The notes beneath the pieces were generated by a model. The model saw nothing but the letters and a program-made list of their open reading frames with translations, was not told where the DNA came from and made no database searches. The position numbers and the translations under genes are program-made. This document shows, in pieces, positions 48,218 through 57,515 of a DNA stretch of 64,000 bases. Numbering within the stretch: position 1 is the stretch's first letter; every line of letters starts with the position of its first letter. The stretch comes from Desulfobulbaceae bacterium (GTDB lineage: Bacteria; Desulfobacterota; Desulfobulbia; Desulfobulbales; Desulfocapsaceae): the NCBI GenBank assembly GCA_024636345.1, contig JAGXHG010000012.1, positions 26,106 to 90,105 of the forward strand. Reading direction: 5' to 3'.

Positions 48218-48372
48218 CAGACAGGTCTTCTGACTCCCGGATCGTCCTCCCTGTTGCGCCTTCCCAACCAATAAAATTAAATACGGTCAGTGGCTTGAAT
48301 GCAACGGTCGTCCCCGGTCACAGCGGCGGGCCCGTCCCGGATTGTCACCGGGTTCCCTTTTAAGCTCTGTTA
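48218..48372 (-). promoter_or_regulatory. Cobalamin riboswitch of btuB
   Basis: Reading from 48372 down, the leader has AAAGGGAACCCGGTGACAAT, the CCGGGACGGGCCCGCCGCTG block, TGACCGGGGACGACC, the B12 box GCCACTG, GGGAAGGCGCAACAGGGAG and GATCCGGGAGTCAGAAGACC-TGTCTG. The order and sequence match the classical cobalamin riboswitch. It represses btuB-btuF when B12 is plentiful. Confidence 0.95.
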
Positions 48373-48950
48373 GGAGCATCTGAAATTTTCTCGACAACGA
48401 TTACTGAAAATACCAGCACAAGTCAATGATAAAAACAGTCTCTCGTCATCGCCCTCATGCTCAATATTCACATCCCATATCAGCAAAGCAATCAGAGAGA
48501 AGGCACGACGCCACCGCCAATATCTTTTCTTTGCCGCCAACAACGAATTTTCCTTCCAACTCACCACTCTCCTTAACTGCCTCGAAAATTGCAGAGAAGC
48601 TGACGCCGATGGAGTCTGGACATTCTCAGTTTTCGTCCTGAACAGCAAAATATTACCAGGCAGCACGGTTGGTTTGAACAATCACTCCCAGTAATCGGGT
48701 TGTTGTAATAATATATCATGGAAGGTATTAATAGATGAGGACACCCTTAGCAATATAGTGCACTATTACAGGGACAAGGTTACCGTTGATCCTGCAGAGC
48801 CAATAAGTTCGATTCAGCAATGACTGGACAGTCAGAGAGGTGTGGTTATATTTACAATAATCACAGCAACCATATCAGTCTTAGAGATTGTCAGTGCTGT
48901 CTGTCTGACAATTATGACAATCAACAACACTTGCAAGGAGAACAAACACA
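48373..48950. other. Intergenic region with promoter palindrome, no gene
   Basis: This 578-base region contains the promoter of the riboswitch transcript and of the PNPOx-like gene. An inverted repeat ATTGTCAG (48887-48894) / CTGACAAT (48905-48912) with a 10-base spacer lies 38 bases before the plus-strand start and may be an operator. I saw no gene or RNA. Confidence 0.45.
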
Positions 48951-49346
48951 ATGAATCTGGATAGTTATTTCACAGAGATGAAGGGAACCGGCGTTATGGC
49001 CACCAGTGATGAAAATGGTGTGGTGGACACAGCAATCTATTCCAGGCCCCATGTCCAAGGGAAAGATGAAATCGCCTTTGTCATGCGCGACCGTCTTACC
49101 CATAAGAACCTGGAGAAAAACAAGCATGCCAACTATCTTTTTCTTGAAGATGGACGTGGGTACAACGGAGTTCGTCTTTTTTTGACCAAACTGGATGAGA
49201 GTACGGACCAGGAGCTGATCACCTCCCTGAGCAGACGTCATCCCTGCCCCGAGGATGACAAGTTGCAAGGTGAAAAATTTCTGGTTCGCTTCAAGGTAAA
49301 TAAAGTACTCAGCCTCATTGGCGGCGAAGAAATAGTCCTTGACTAG
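48951..49346 (+). CDS. Pyridoxamine 5'-phosphate oxidase-like flavoprotein
   Basis: The 131-residue protein has the split-barrel FMN-binding pattern: GVMATSDENGVVDTAIYSRPH at the start, DEIAFVMRDRLTHKNLEKN and ANYLFLEDGRGYNGVRLFL. Members reduce or bind flavins and are often called general stress proteins. GCAAGGAGAACAAAC precedes the ATG. The gene is alone; an LigB-type gene follows on the same strand after a 76-base gap. Confidence 0.8.
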   Translation: MNLDSYFTEMKGTGVMATSDENGVVDTAIYSRPHVQGKDEIAFVMRDRLTHKNLEKNKHANYLFLEDGRGYNGVRLFLTKLDESTDQELITSLSRRHPCPEDDKLQGEKFLVRFKVNKVLSLIGGEEIVLD

Positions 49347-49422
49347 AAAAACAGTGAAAACTTCTGCCTGGGGGAAAAAGACCTGAGAAAAAAGATATTC
49401 TTTTAAATATTTGGAGCAGAGT

Positions 49423-50235
49423 ATGCATGAGAATCCGAATGTCCCCGCACCTTCTGCCTTATATATTTTTCATGGAGGAGGCCCCTTACCGTTATTGGGA
49501 GAGCCGTCTCACAAAGATATGGTTGCTGGTCTTCAAAACATTACCAGCCTTCTGGCAAAACCTTCGACTATTATTGTGATCAGCGCCCATTGGGAAGAAG
49601 AGCAGGCAACCGTTACCAGTGGGGCAAATCCAGCGCTATTATACGATTACTCCGGGTTTCCACAAGAGTCCTATGAAATTCAATACCCTGCACCGGGCGC
49701 ACCCCGCCTTGCCCGAAAGATCTATAATGTCTTGAACAGGAGCGGGATTAAAGCGAACCTTACTGAGGACAGAGGTTTTGATCATGGCGTCTTTATTCCG
49801 CTGAAAATTATGTACCCCTCTGCGGATATTCCCTGTGTTCAATTATCTCTGCTCAACAATTTGAATCCCGCAGAACATATCCAGATCGGCAAGGCTCTCG
49901 CCGGGTTACAAGAAGAGAACATACTTATTTTAGGTTCCGGTTTTTCATTTCACAATCTGAGAGCGTTTTTTTCACCATCGACAGAGGCAATACAGTCGAT
50001 GAATAAATCTTTTGAGAAATGGTTGATCAAGACATGTTCAAGCCACGATCTCAGTGAAAAAGAACGGGAACAAAGGCTGATTAATTGGGAAAGCGCCCCT
50101 GCGGCAAGATTTTGTCACCCCAGAGAAGAACATTTGTTGCCATTGCATGTCTGCTATGGCGTTGCCCAGACTCCCGCCAGGCAGGTGTTTGCATTGGAAG
50201 TGATGGGTAAGCAAGCAAGCGCATATCTTTGGTAA
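49423..50235 (+). CDS. LigB/DODA-type extradiol ring-cleavage dioxygenase family protein
   Basis: The 270-residue protein has the non-haem metal residues of the YgiD/DODA group: His in YIFHGGGPLPLLG, His in VISAHWEEEQ, His in GFDHGVFIPLKIMYP and His in REEHLLPLHV. Such enzymes open catecholic rings and need oxygen; some bacterial members are of unknown role. The ATG at 49423 follows TTTGGAGCAGAGT. In an anaerobe the activity is uncertain. Confidence 0.85.
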   Translation: MHENPNVPAPSALYIFHGGGPLPLLGEPSHKDMVAGLQNITSLLAKPSTIIVISAHWEEEQATVTSGANPALLYDYSGFPQESYEIQYPAPGAPRLARKIYNVLNRSGIKANLTEDRGFDHGVFIPLKIMYPSADIPCVQLSLLNNLNPAEHIQIGKALAGLQEENILILGSGFSFHNLRAFFSPSTEAIQSMNKSFEKWLIKTCSSHDLSEKEREQRLINWESAPAARFCHPREEHLLPLHVCYGVAQTPARQVFALEVMGKQASAYLW

Positions 50236-50320
50236 AATTCAGCCAGCAACTTAACGTAAGATGAATTGATTCCCCTTTATCGGGACAATAAGTCACTACC
50301 GACCATTGGAAGGAAATATC

Positions 50321-51211
50321 ATGAGAGCACTCATCACAGGCGGAACAGGTTTTGTTGGTCAACATCTTACAAAAAGATTACCTAGGCCGATTATTGCAGG
50401 CCGAAACGTAGAAAAAACAAAAAACCTCTTTCCCGACAGCGAGGTTCGGAAGTGGGATGGTTCACAGAACGCAGATCCGTCTTTTCTTGATGGTGTGGAT
50501 ACCATTTACCATTTAGCGGGAGAATCAATTTTTCACGGCCGCTGGGATACGGCAAAGAAAGAACGGATACGGACCAGTCGCATTGAGGGCACCCGTCACC
50601 TTGTAGATTTCATTGCCAAAGCAGAAAACAGGCCGATGACTCTCATCTGTTCTTCTGCCGTCGGCTATTACGGTTCACGAGGAGATGAAAAGCTGACTGA
50701 GAGCTCTGCACCTGGAGATGATTTTCTTGCAAAAGTTTGCCTGGACTGGGAACAAGAGGCCCTGCGAGCAGAAGAGTATGGTGTCCGGGTTGTACTGATC
50801 CGTACCGGTGTCGTTTTAGGGGATGATGGCGGGGCGTTGGCGCAAATGCTGCTTCCCTTTAAACTGGGTCTAGGAGGCAGACTAGGAAATGGCCGCCAGT
50901 ACATGTCCTGGATCCATATCGATGACCTGACCGCCATCATGCTCTATGCGAAGGAGAATACAAACCTACGAGGCCCTGTAAATGCAGTGGCGCCGACCCC
51001 GGTAACCAACAGTGAGTTTACCCACGCTCTGGCAGCAACCCTGCACCGACCAGCTTTTTTGCCTGTACCCGGCTTTGCCCTCAAGGTCGTATTAGGTGAA
51101 TTTGCCGATGTGCTGCTGGGCTCCCAACGCGTTATACCGGAAGCCCTGCAACAGACAAACTATACCTATACTTTTCCACAGATAGAGGTTGCTTTAAAAA
51201 ACCTGTTATAA
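50321..51211 (+). CDS. TIGR01777-family NAD-dependent epimerase/dehydratase-like protein
   Basis: The 296-residue protein has the Rossmann motif ITGGTGFVGQHL (5-16), the family WDG motif (KWDGSQNADPSFLDG), LAGESIFHGRWDTAKKERIRTSRIEGTRHL, and a C-terminal DUF1731 region (FALKVVLGEFADVLLGSQRVIPEAL). The substrate is unknown. GGAAGGAAATATC precedes the ATG at 50321; an upstream TTG is not needed. Confidence 0.9.
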   Translation: MRALITGGTGFVGQHLTKRLPRPIIAGRNVEKTKNLFPDSEVRKWDGSQNADPSFLDGVDTIYHLAGESIFHGRWDTAKKERIRTSRIEGTRHLVDFIAKAENRPMTLICSSAVGYYGSRGDEKLTESSAPGDDFLAKVCLDWEQEALRAEEYGVRVVLIRTGVVLGDDGGALAQMLLPFKLGLGGRLGNGRQYMSWIHIDDLTAIMLYAKENTNLRGPVNAVAPTPVTNSEFTHALAATLHRPAFLPVPGFALKVVLGEFADVLLGSQRVIPEALQQTNYTYTFPQIEVALKNLL

Positions 51212-51487
51212 GACCACCCAAGAGCGATACGGAAAAAATGAATATTATTTTCCCGCAGGCAGCTCCAGTAGATTACTCTGAAGTTATCCTCCAAGGCTTG
51301 GAGGATAAGCCCTTGCAAAGATTCCATCTACTTTGATATGATTCTTTGTCTGTATAAAAGCTGGACAATCAGAACACTGATAATTTCACCTTTTAAAGCC
51401 CCGCAGTTCTACAAACAACAATGGCCCTGCTGGTTTACTCTGAACAGGCAGGCGATCCTTTTCATCTCAATCTGTGGAGAATCGAAA

Positions 51488-51895
51488 ATGAGTGTACTCA
51501 AAGAATTCAAAGAGTTTGCAGTGAAAGGAAACGTCATCGATATAGCGGTTGGTATCATTATCGGGGCAGGCTTTGGCAAAGTCGTTTCTTCCATTGTGAG
51601 CGATGTTATCATGCCGCCGATTGGTCTGCTCATTGGCGGCATAGATTTCAGCAAACTTGCCATCACCCTGCAGGCGGCATCAGAGGGCACCGAAGCGGTT
51701 GTCATTTCCTATGGCAAGTTTGTCCAGACAGCCGTTGATTTTACCATCATCGCCTTTGCCATCTTTATGATGATCAAAGGCATAAATGCCCTGAAACGTA
51801 AGGAAGAAGCCAAAGTAGAACCTCCGAAAGAACCAGCTCCGACCAAGGAAGAGTTACTGCTTACCGAAATCCGCGACCTGCTGAAGACAAAATAG
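51488..51895 (+). CDS. mscL: Large-conductance mechanosensitive channel
   Basis: The 135-residue MscL opens on membrane stretch to release solutes after osmotic downshock. It has the N-terminal amphipathic helix ([30 protein letters not shown]), TM1, a periplasmic loop, TM2 ([15 protein letters not shown]) and a charged tail with EEAKVEPP. The start at 51488 fits the family; the longer open frame before it is not conserved. Confidence 0.95.
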   Translation: MSVLKEFKEFAVKGNVIDIAVGIIIGAGFGKVVSSIVSDVIMPPIGLLIGGIDFSKLAITLQAASEGTEAVVISYGKFVQTAVDFTIIAFAIFMMIKGINALKRKEEAKVEPPKEPAPTKEELLLTEIRDLLKTK

Positions 51896-51966
51896 GTTTC
51901 AGGACCTGAAATATCTGGCTCCAATGCGCTGCATAGAAATCAGACAATGACAGATAAAAACAGATA

Positions 51967-52767
51967 ATGGCAGCAGACATCTTTGACAGCCACAAGGAGC
52001 CGGATGAAGTTTTCCTGCCTCTCAGCAGTGAACGCTACTGTCAGTTTTACGACATGGAAATGGCAAATTTCCATGCTGATCTACCATTTTACTTGGAAAG
52101 GATAAAAACGGGTCCCAGCACCGTCCTTGAGCTTGGCTGTGGATGCGGGCGCTTGAGCCGACAACTGGCGGCAACCGGGGCTGATATCACCGCCATTGAC
52201 CTCTCCCTTTCCATGCTGCACTTGGCCAAACTCAAGGCCGCGCCAACAAACATCTCCTATGTATGCATGGATATGACCGAACTGGCTCTATCCCGGCAAT
52301 TCGACACCGTGATCATCCCCTATCACACCCTGAACCTTCTGATAACCGTTGATAAGATAAAAAAATGCCTGAAGCAGATCAGAACTGTTCTTAAAAAAGA
52401 TGGAAGACTGCTTCTGCAGCTCTTTATCCCTGACCAGACAATCATGGACCTGGGCAGCAAAAAGCTCTTTCAATTCCAGGTCCTTGAGCAACCGGGAGGT
52501 GGCAAGGTCATCAAAGAGATCCGCCGCAGCTACACACGTGAACAACTTACCCTCGAAGAGCGATATCGGGTCCGCCCCCAGAAACCGGGAGCAGCTAACG
52601 AAGATCTGAACCACACTCTGTACCTTGCAGCTTTTCCTGCGGAAAAATGGCAGGCACTTCTGCACGACTCAGGATTCACCATTTACCAGCAGTTCAGCGG
52701 CTATGGACTTGATCCCTTCAAGCCTGGAAACATTAGCTGTCTGTTCATCGAGGCAAACCGATTCTGA
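51967..52767 (+). CDS. Class I SAM-dependent methyltransferase
   Basis: The 266-residue protein has motif I VLELGCGCGRLSRQLA (about 52-67), AIDLSLSMLHLAKLK, and FDTVIIPYHTLNLL. Family members with this start (YCQFYDMEMANFHADLPFYLERI) are of unknown substrate. It follows mscL with a 71-base gap and has no obvious partner. ATAAAAACAGATA before the ATG gives a poor ribosome site. Confidence 0.8.
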   Translation: MAADIFDSHKEPDEVFLPLSSERYCQFYDMEMANFHADLPFYLERIKTGPSTVLELGCGCGRLSRQLAATGADITAIDLSLSMLHLAKLKAAPTNISYVCMDMTELALSRQFDTVIIPYHTLNLLITVDKIKKCLKQIRTVLKKDGRLLLQLFIPDQTIMDLGSKKLFQFQVLEQPGGGKVIKEIRRSYTREQLTLEERYRVRPQKPGAANEDLNHTLYLAAFPAEKWQALLHDSGFTIYQQFSGYGLDPFKPGNISCLFIEANRF

Positions 52768-52897
52768 AAAACTCAGAATTACAGTTCAGGTAAATCCCCA
52801 TGGACATCTGTTCCCCAGCTTGTTATTGTATATATAATAGAGTTTTTATTTGAAGCCTCACTCTCTTTTCGTCTAATCACATTTTCTCTGGCTGACT

Positions 52898-55612
52898 ATG
52901 ACTCTTATTGCTCGAGCAATCTGCCTCTTTTTATTCCTCCTTTCCTCCTCATATCTGCTCGCGGCCACCCCAAAAACCATATCCATAGGCGTCCTTGCCA
53001 AAAGCGGAGAGGATATTGCGGTACAAAAATGGACTGCAACGGCTGACTATCTCTCCACCACTCTCCCTGATTACCATTTCACTATTGTCCCCCTGGGATT
53101 TAAAGAAATTCATGAAACCGTAAAACAAGGCAAAGTCGATTTTGTACTAACCAACCCTGCCTTTTATGTGGAGCTGGAAAAGCTTCATAAAATCAGCCGC
53201 ATTGCCACCTTGGTCAACCAGAATCTCCCCGAGCAACAAACCACCACCTTTGGCGGTGTGATTTTTACAAAATCTGACCGCCAGGACATCAACACTCTCA
53301 CTGACCTCAAAGGAAAGTTCTTCATGGCTGTGGACTCGCTTTCGTTCGGCGGCTGGATTGTGGCCTGGCGGGAGTTTTTTCTGCAGGACATCAAACCGCT
53401 CACCGACTTTTCTTCTCTGCACTTCGCCGGCACCCATGAGGGTGTTGTCCATGCTGTCCTGAGCGGGACCGTTGATGCCGGAACAGTGCGCACTGACACC
53501 CTAGAACGCATGGTTGAAAACGGAACCATACATATGGAACAGATAAAAATTTTAAATAAACAACCGGAAGGTGACTTTCCCTTTCTCCTCAGCACCGCCC
53601 TTTACCCGGAATGGCCCATGGCGGCAACCAAATCGACACCAGACAGGCTTTCCCGTCTCGTTGCCGGTGCTCTGATGACCATGGAAAGCAATGACCCAGC
53701 AGCCCTGGCCAGTCATTCGGCAGGATGGACCATACCCCTTAATTATCAACCTGTGCATGACTGTCTTTTTGAGCTGAAGATCGGGCCCTACAAAGACTAT
53801 GGAAAGTTCTCCCTTTTGGATGTTCTCTCTCGCTACTGGCGGCAATTCTCTCTTCTGGGCTTGGCTGTCCTTCTGGTTCTGGCCACCGCCTGGTACGTTC
53901 TGCTCCTCAATCGAATCCTGCAAAAGAAAAAACTGGAAGTGGACAGACTGAACATCACCCTTGAAAGCAAGGTGGCACAACGGACAGAAAAGATTAATAC
54001 TCTTCTCGATCAACAAATCTATCTTAAAGGCATTCTGCAGACCGTAGCCGATATCAACAAATTACTAATCACCTCTCCCAACCTGATAACCCTGCTCAAA
54101 AAATCCTGTGAACTTTTCGTCCAGCATGGACACTACGGATTCTCCTGGATTGGCCTGCTTGATGAAGAAAAAATTTATAAGATATACAGCTCCGATGACT
54201 TCGAAAAATATCTGGCCCCTCCCCCGTATATGGTCAATGACCCGAAGCTCCCATTTTATCAAAGCCCGACGGCCAGATGTATCCATGAAGACAAGACCGT
54301 CATCAGCGACCGTAACCATGACCAGGACCTTACCCCCTGGCGCGACCAGGCCGAGATAAAAGGCTTTCAGGCAGCCGTCGCCCTCCCTTTACGGGCCAGA
54401 CAATCAGCTAAACCTTTGGGCACGCTCACAATCTATACATGGCTGCGAGAGGGCTTTGAACAGGAAGAGATTGCCATGCTGGAAGAACTTGCAGGTGATC
54501 TCGGCTTCGCCATCAGCTCCTTTCGCCATCGAGAGGAGGTCGCCAAACTGACATTTGAGCGAACAGTCAATTATCAGGAAACAATCTTCACTTTTGTCAA
54601 CATGATTGAGCAACGGGATACCTACACCGCTGGCCATACTGAGCGCGTTGCCGGTTATTGCCAAAAAATAGCCAAGGCAATGAACGTTGGAGAACAAGCA
54701 ATAGAAAAACTCTACAAAGCCGCTATTCTCCATGATATTGGCAAAATAGCCACCCCTGACTCCGTTCTTCTAAAGCCAGGAAAGCTTAACAGTCTAGACT
54801 ATGAGCTGATCAAACTCCACGCCACAGCCGGGTATGAAATGCTCTCCAATATCGACATGTATAAAGATCTGGCCGAGATTATTCGGCACCACCATGAACG
54901 TCATGACGGCAAGGGCTATCCCGACGGACTGCACGGTGACGAAATCCCCTTTCTCTCCCGCATCCTCACCGTGGCCGATGCCTTCGACGCCATGACCACC
55001 AACCGTATCTACAAACCGCGAAAACAGGTCAAGGAGGCCCTGGCTGAGCTGGCATCTCTCAGCGGTATCCAATTTAATCCTGACGTTGTCGCCGTGGCCA
55101 TTCAGGCACTCAAAGAAACGACACTCCCGGTGGCGGCCACCCAGAGTCCAATTACGGATATTGAAAAAAAACGATTTTCATATTTCTTTAATGACCGTCT
55201 GACCGGCCTGTTCAACGAGGACTATCTGAAAATTTTTCTGCAAAACAACCAGAATCTCCACGAATACACCTGCCTGCATATTCTCCATCTGACCAACGTT
55301 ATCGAATACAATAAACGTGAAGGATGGGAACAGGGAAATCATATTTTCCAGGATTTCGCTGTTGAACTGCAGGCACAATATCCAAAAGCCCTGCTTTTCA
55401 GGGCCTACGGCAATGATTTCGCCATTCTCACCCGCAAACATTTTGATCTGGAAGGCGACGCCTTTGACTCTTTCACCAGCATAGCCGGCTCGGAAATCAC
55501 CGTTGACCCCCAACATATCGATTTAAAGATAGATCAGGCATACACCCTTGATAAACTTGAAAAAATGGTCATATCCGGTTCCATTGCAGATACCATGAAA
55601 TTTCCAGAATAG
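52898..55612 (+). CDS. Membrane signalling protein: PhnD-like sensor, GAF, HD-GYP, degenerate GGDEF
   Basis: The 904-residue protein has a signal peptide, a PhnD/phosphonate-binding-like periplasmic domain (about 25-290), one transmembrane helix (SLLGLAVLLVLATAWYVLLL, about 312-331), a short coiled coil, a GAF domain (about 370-540), an HD-GYP domain (HDIGK with His612; HHHERHDGKGYPDG from His664) and a GGDEF-like end in which the signature reads YGNDF. HD-GYP proteins hydrolyse c-di-GMP; the last domain lacks the catalytic signature and may bind nucleotide. The ligand of the sensor is unknown. Confidence 0.85.
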   Translation: MTLIARAICLFLFLLSSSYLLAATPKTISIGVLAKSGEDIAVQKWTATADYLSTTLPDYHFTIVPLGFKEIHETVKQGKVDFVLTNPAFYVELEKLHKISRIATLVNQNLPEQQTTTFGGVIFTKSDRQDINTLTDLKGKFFMAVDSLSFGGWIVAWREFFLQDIKPLTDFSSLHFAGTHEGVVHAVLSGTVDAGTVRTDTLERMVENGTIHMEQIKILNKQPEGDFPFLLSTALYPEWPMAATKSTPDRLSRLVAGALMTMESNDPAALASHSAGWTIPLNYQPVHDCLFELKIGPYKDYGKFSLLDVLSRYWRQFSLLGLAVLLVLATAWYVLLLNRILQKKKLEVDRLNITLESKVAQRTEKINTLLDQQIYLKGILQTVADINKLLITSPNLITLLKKSCELFVQHGHYGFSWIGLLDEEKIYKIYSSDDFEKYLAPPPYMVNDPKLPFYQSPTARCIHEDKTVISDRNHDQDLTPWRDQAEIKGFQAAVALPLRARQSAKPLGTLTIYTWLREGFEQEEIAMLEELAGDLGFAISSFRHREEVAKLTFERTVNYQETIFTFVNMIEQRDTYTAGHTERVAGYCQKIAKAMNVGEQAIEKLYKAAILHDIGKIATPDSVLLKPGKLNSLDYELIKLHATAGYEMLSNIDMYKDLAEIIRHHHERHDGKGYPDGLHGDEIPFLSRILTVADAFDAMTTNRIYKPRKQVKEALAELASLSGIQFNPDVVAVAIQALKETTLPVAATQSPITDIEKKRFSYFFNDRLTGLFNEDYLKIFLQNNQNLHEYTCLHILHLTNVIEYNKREGWEQGNHIFQDFAVELQAQYPKALLFRAYGNDFAILTRKHFDLEGDAFDSFTSIAGSEITVDPQHIDLKIDQAYTLDKLEKMVISGSIADTMKFPE

Positions 55613-55630
55613 TGGCGCTAAAAAAGTCAT

Positions 55631-56164
55631 CTATCCCTTCTGCCCGTATTTCTCAAAACTCACTTTTTCATCCAGCAGAGACGAGCGGGGATGGCCTGGC
55701 AATTGTTCCGCCGGATAGCCTATAGCAATGATCGATTCCACCACCATCCCCTCTTGCAGGTTAAGGAGTTCAGCCACATATTCCTGAGACGACTCCCGGG
55801 CGTCGTGCTCACGCAGACGTATCTGGACCCAGCAGCTGCCAAGACCAAGATCAGTGGCCGCCAGATGGAGCAGGATGGAGGCAATGGAGCAATCTTCCAC
55901 CCACACATCACACCTTTCCGGATCAGCGCAGACCACAATGGCCAGCGGCGCATTTTTGAGAAAAGATGCTCCGTGCGGTTTGGCCTGAGAAAGCTGAACA
56001 AGAGTCTCTTGCTCCGTGACCACGATAAATTCCCAGGGGTTCAAGCCCCGTGAGGAAGGCGCACGCAACATGGATTCTATCAGGATGTCGACTTTTTCCT
56101 CTTCCACCGGCTGATCCTGAAACCGGCGAATACTTCTTCTGGCTCGTAAAAGATCGATAAACAT
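55631..56164 (-). CDS. Nitroreductase-family flavoprotein
   Basis: The 177-residue protein begins with LLRARRSIRRFQDQPV and holds the FMN-contacting segments APSSRGLNPWEFIVV and CSIASILLHLAATDLGLGSCWVQIR. It ends with AIGYPAEQLPGHPRSSL. Such enzymes use NAD(P)H to reduce nitro compounds, quinones or flavins. The ATG at 56164 follows AGGAGGGGGAA; the upstream ATG at 56191 lacks a ribosome site. Confidence 0.88.
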   Translation of the reverse strand: MFIDLLRARRSIRRFQDQPVEEEKVDILIESMLRAPSSRGLNPWEFIVVTEQETLVQLSQAKPHGASFLKNAPLAIVVCADPERCDVWVEDCSIASILLHLAATDLGLGSCWVQIRLREHDARESSQEYVAELLNLQEGMVVESIIAIGYPAEQLPGHPRSSLLDEKVSFEKYGQKG

Positions 56165-56385
56165 TTCCCCCTCCTGTTTTAAATATTTCATAAATCAAGA
56201 AGTTTCTCCCTGCACGGGAGTTTCTTCTCCTGACCGTTGTTCAAAATTAACCATAACATTAAAATAGTGCAACCGGCATTAGAAGCCTTGCCGCACTGAT
56301 CTATATCCACATTCCACATACTGTAAAACATGTCGTAAGCAATTAATCAGTTCATAATTTAGAGAACATATGGTATGGTGTCAGC

Positions 56386-57300
56386 ATGAATGAATTCGAT
56401 GGGCGCAAATTGGACCACAAGACACTCGAAGAGCTTCGAATTCAAGCTGTAAAACGGGTTGAGAATGGCGAAAGCCCTGAAGCGGTCATAAAAGCCTTAG
56501 GTTTCAGTCGGGCCAGGATTTACGACTGGCTGGCCAGATACCGGGAACATGGGATTGATGGACTACGGAGCAGGCTGGCGACAGGTCGTCCTCCCCGATT
56601 AAATAACCGACAAATACTGCAAGTCTACCAGCTTATTGTTGACAACGACCCTCGGCAGCTGCACTTTGAATTTGCCCTATGGACCAGAACAATGGTGCAG
56701 AGCCTTGTCCAGCAGGAGTTTAACATCCACCTGAGCGAGGTGTCCGTGGGACGACTATTGGCCAAGATTGGCTTAAGTCCGCAACGACCTGTGCTCACAG
56801 GAGGTCGGAGCAATCAGACCTTGGTGATGGATTGGATGACCAAGGATTTTCCCGCTATCAAGAAAATGGCCAAAAAGGAGCAGGCGACCATTTATTTCGG
56901 CAATGATACATCGATACGGTCAGATTACCATTCCAGTGAAACACTGGTTTCGCGAGGGGAAGATTCTGCAATAACAAGCACTGGATCGCGTTCCAAGGTC
57001 AACCTGATCTCGGCCATCAGTACCAAAGGGGTGCTACGGTTTATGGCCACCGAGACAATGGTCAAAGCAGATTTTTTTCACGAGTTCCTTCATCGCCTTA
57101 TGGATAAGGCACCTCATCCTGTCTATCTGATCATTGACCGAGATTCGACACCTCGCTCGAAGAAGGTTCGGGATTTTATCGCTTCGACTGACGACAGATT
57201 GAAGATACTCTACCTGCCGCCACGCTCGCCCGAGTTCAACCCGGATGAGCTTGTCTGGAATTATTTAAAAAAACAATACAATCAGGCGCCAAGTGCTTAA
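56386..57300 (+). mobile_element. IS630-family transposase, C-terminally truncated
   Basis: The 304-residue ORF has an N-terminal helix-turn-helix (AVIKALGFSRARIYDWLARYREHGIDGLR), then an RNase-H-like DDE region with YFGNDTSIRSDYHSS, LIIDRDSTPRSKKVRDFI and PPRSPEFNPDELVWNYLKK. Intact IS630 transposases usually go on for about 40 more residues after WNYLKK; here the frame ends with QYNQAPSA. Around the first Asp the usual E of the FxDE motif is replaced (NDTS), and the expected W-x-G-RTP segment differs (SRGEDSAITST). No terminal repeats were found. It is probably an inactive relic. Confidence 0.75.
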
Positions 57301-57515
57301 GAACAGGTACTGTTTTTAACGGCCTCTCAACACCTGTCCCACTCCTTACTCTTTCGTTTTCATGGTCCTGAATGACCTCGCATCGCTCTGAGAATAAGCA
57401 TTCCCCGAAAAGATACGTGTTTCCCCGGGGGATTTCTACCTTATACACTGATACGATCACCTCACTGCAACGAAATCCTAAAGATTCGCATTGCTGAGGC
57501 AATAGGAGAAACAGA

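Noticed and set aside
49423..50235. Upstream TTG start for the LigB-type gene
   Set aside because: The ATG at 49423 has a better ribosome site and fits family starts.
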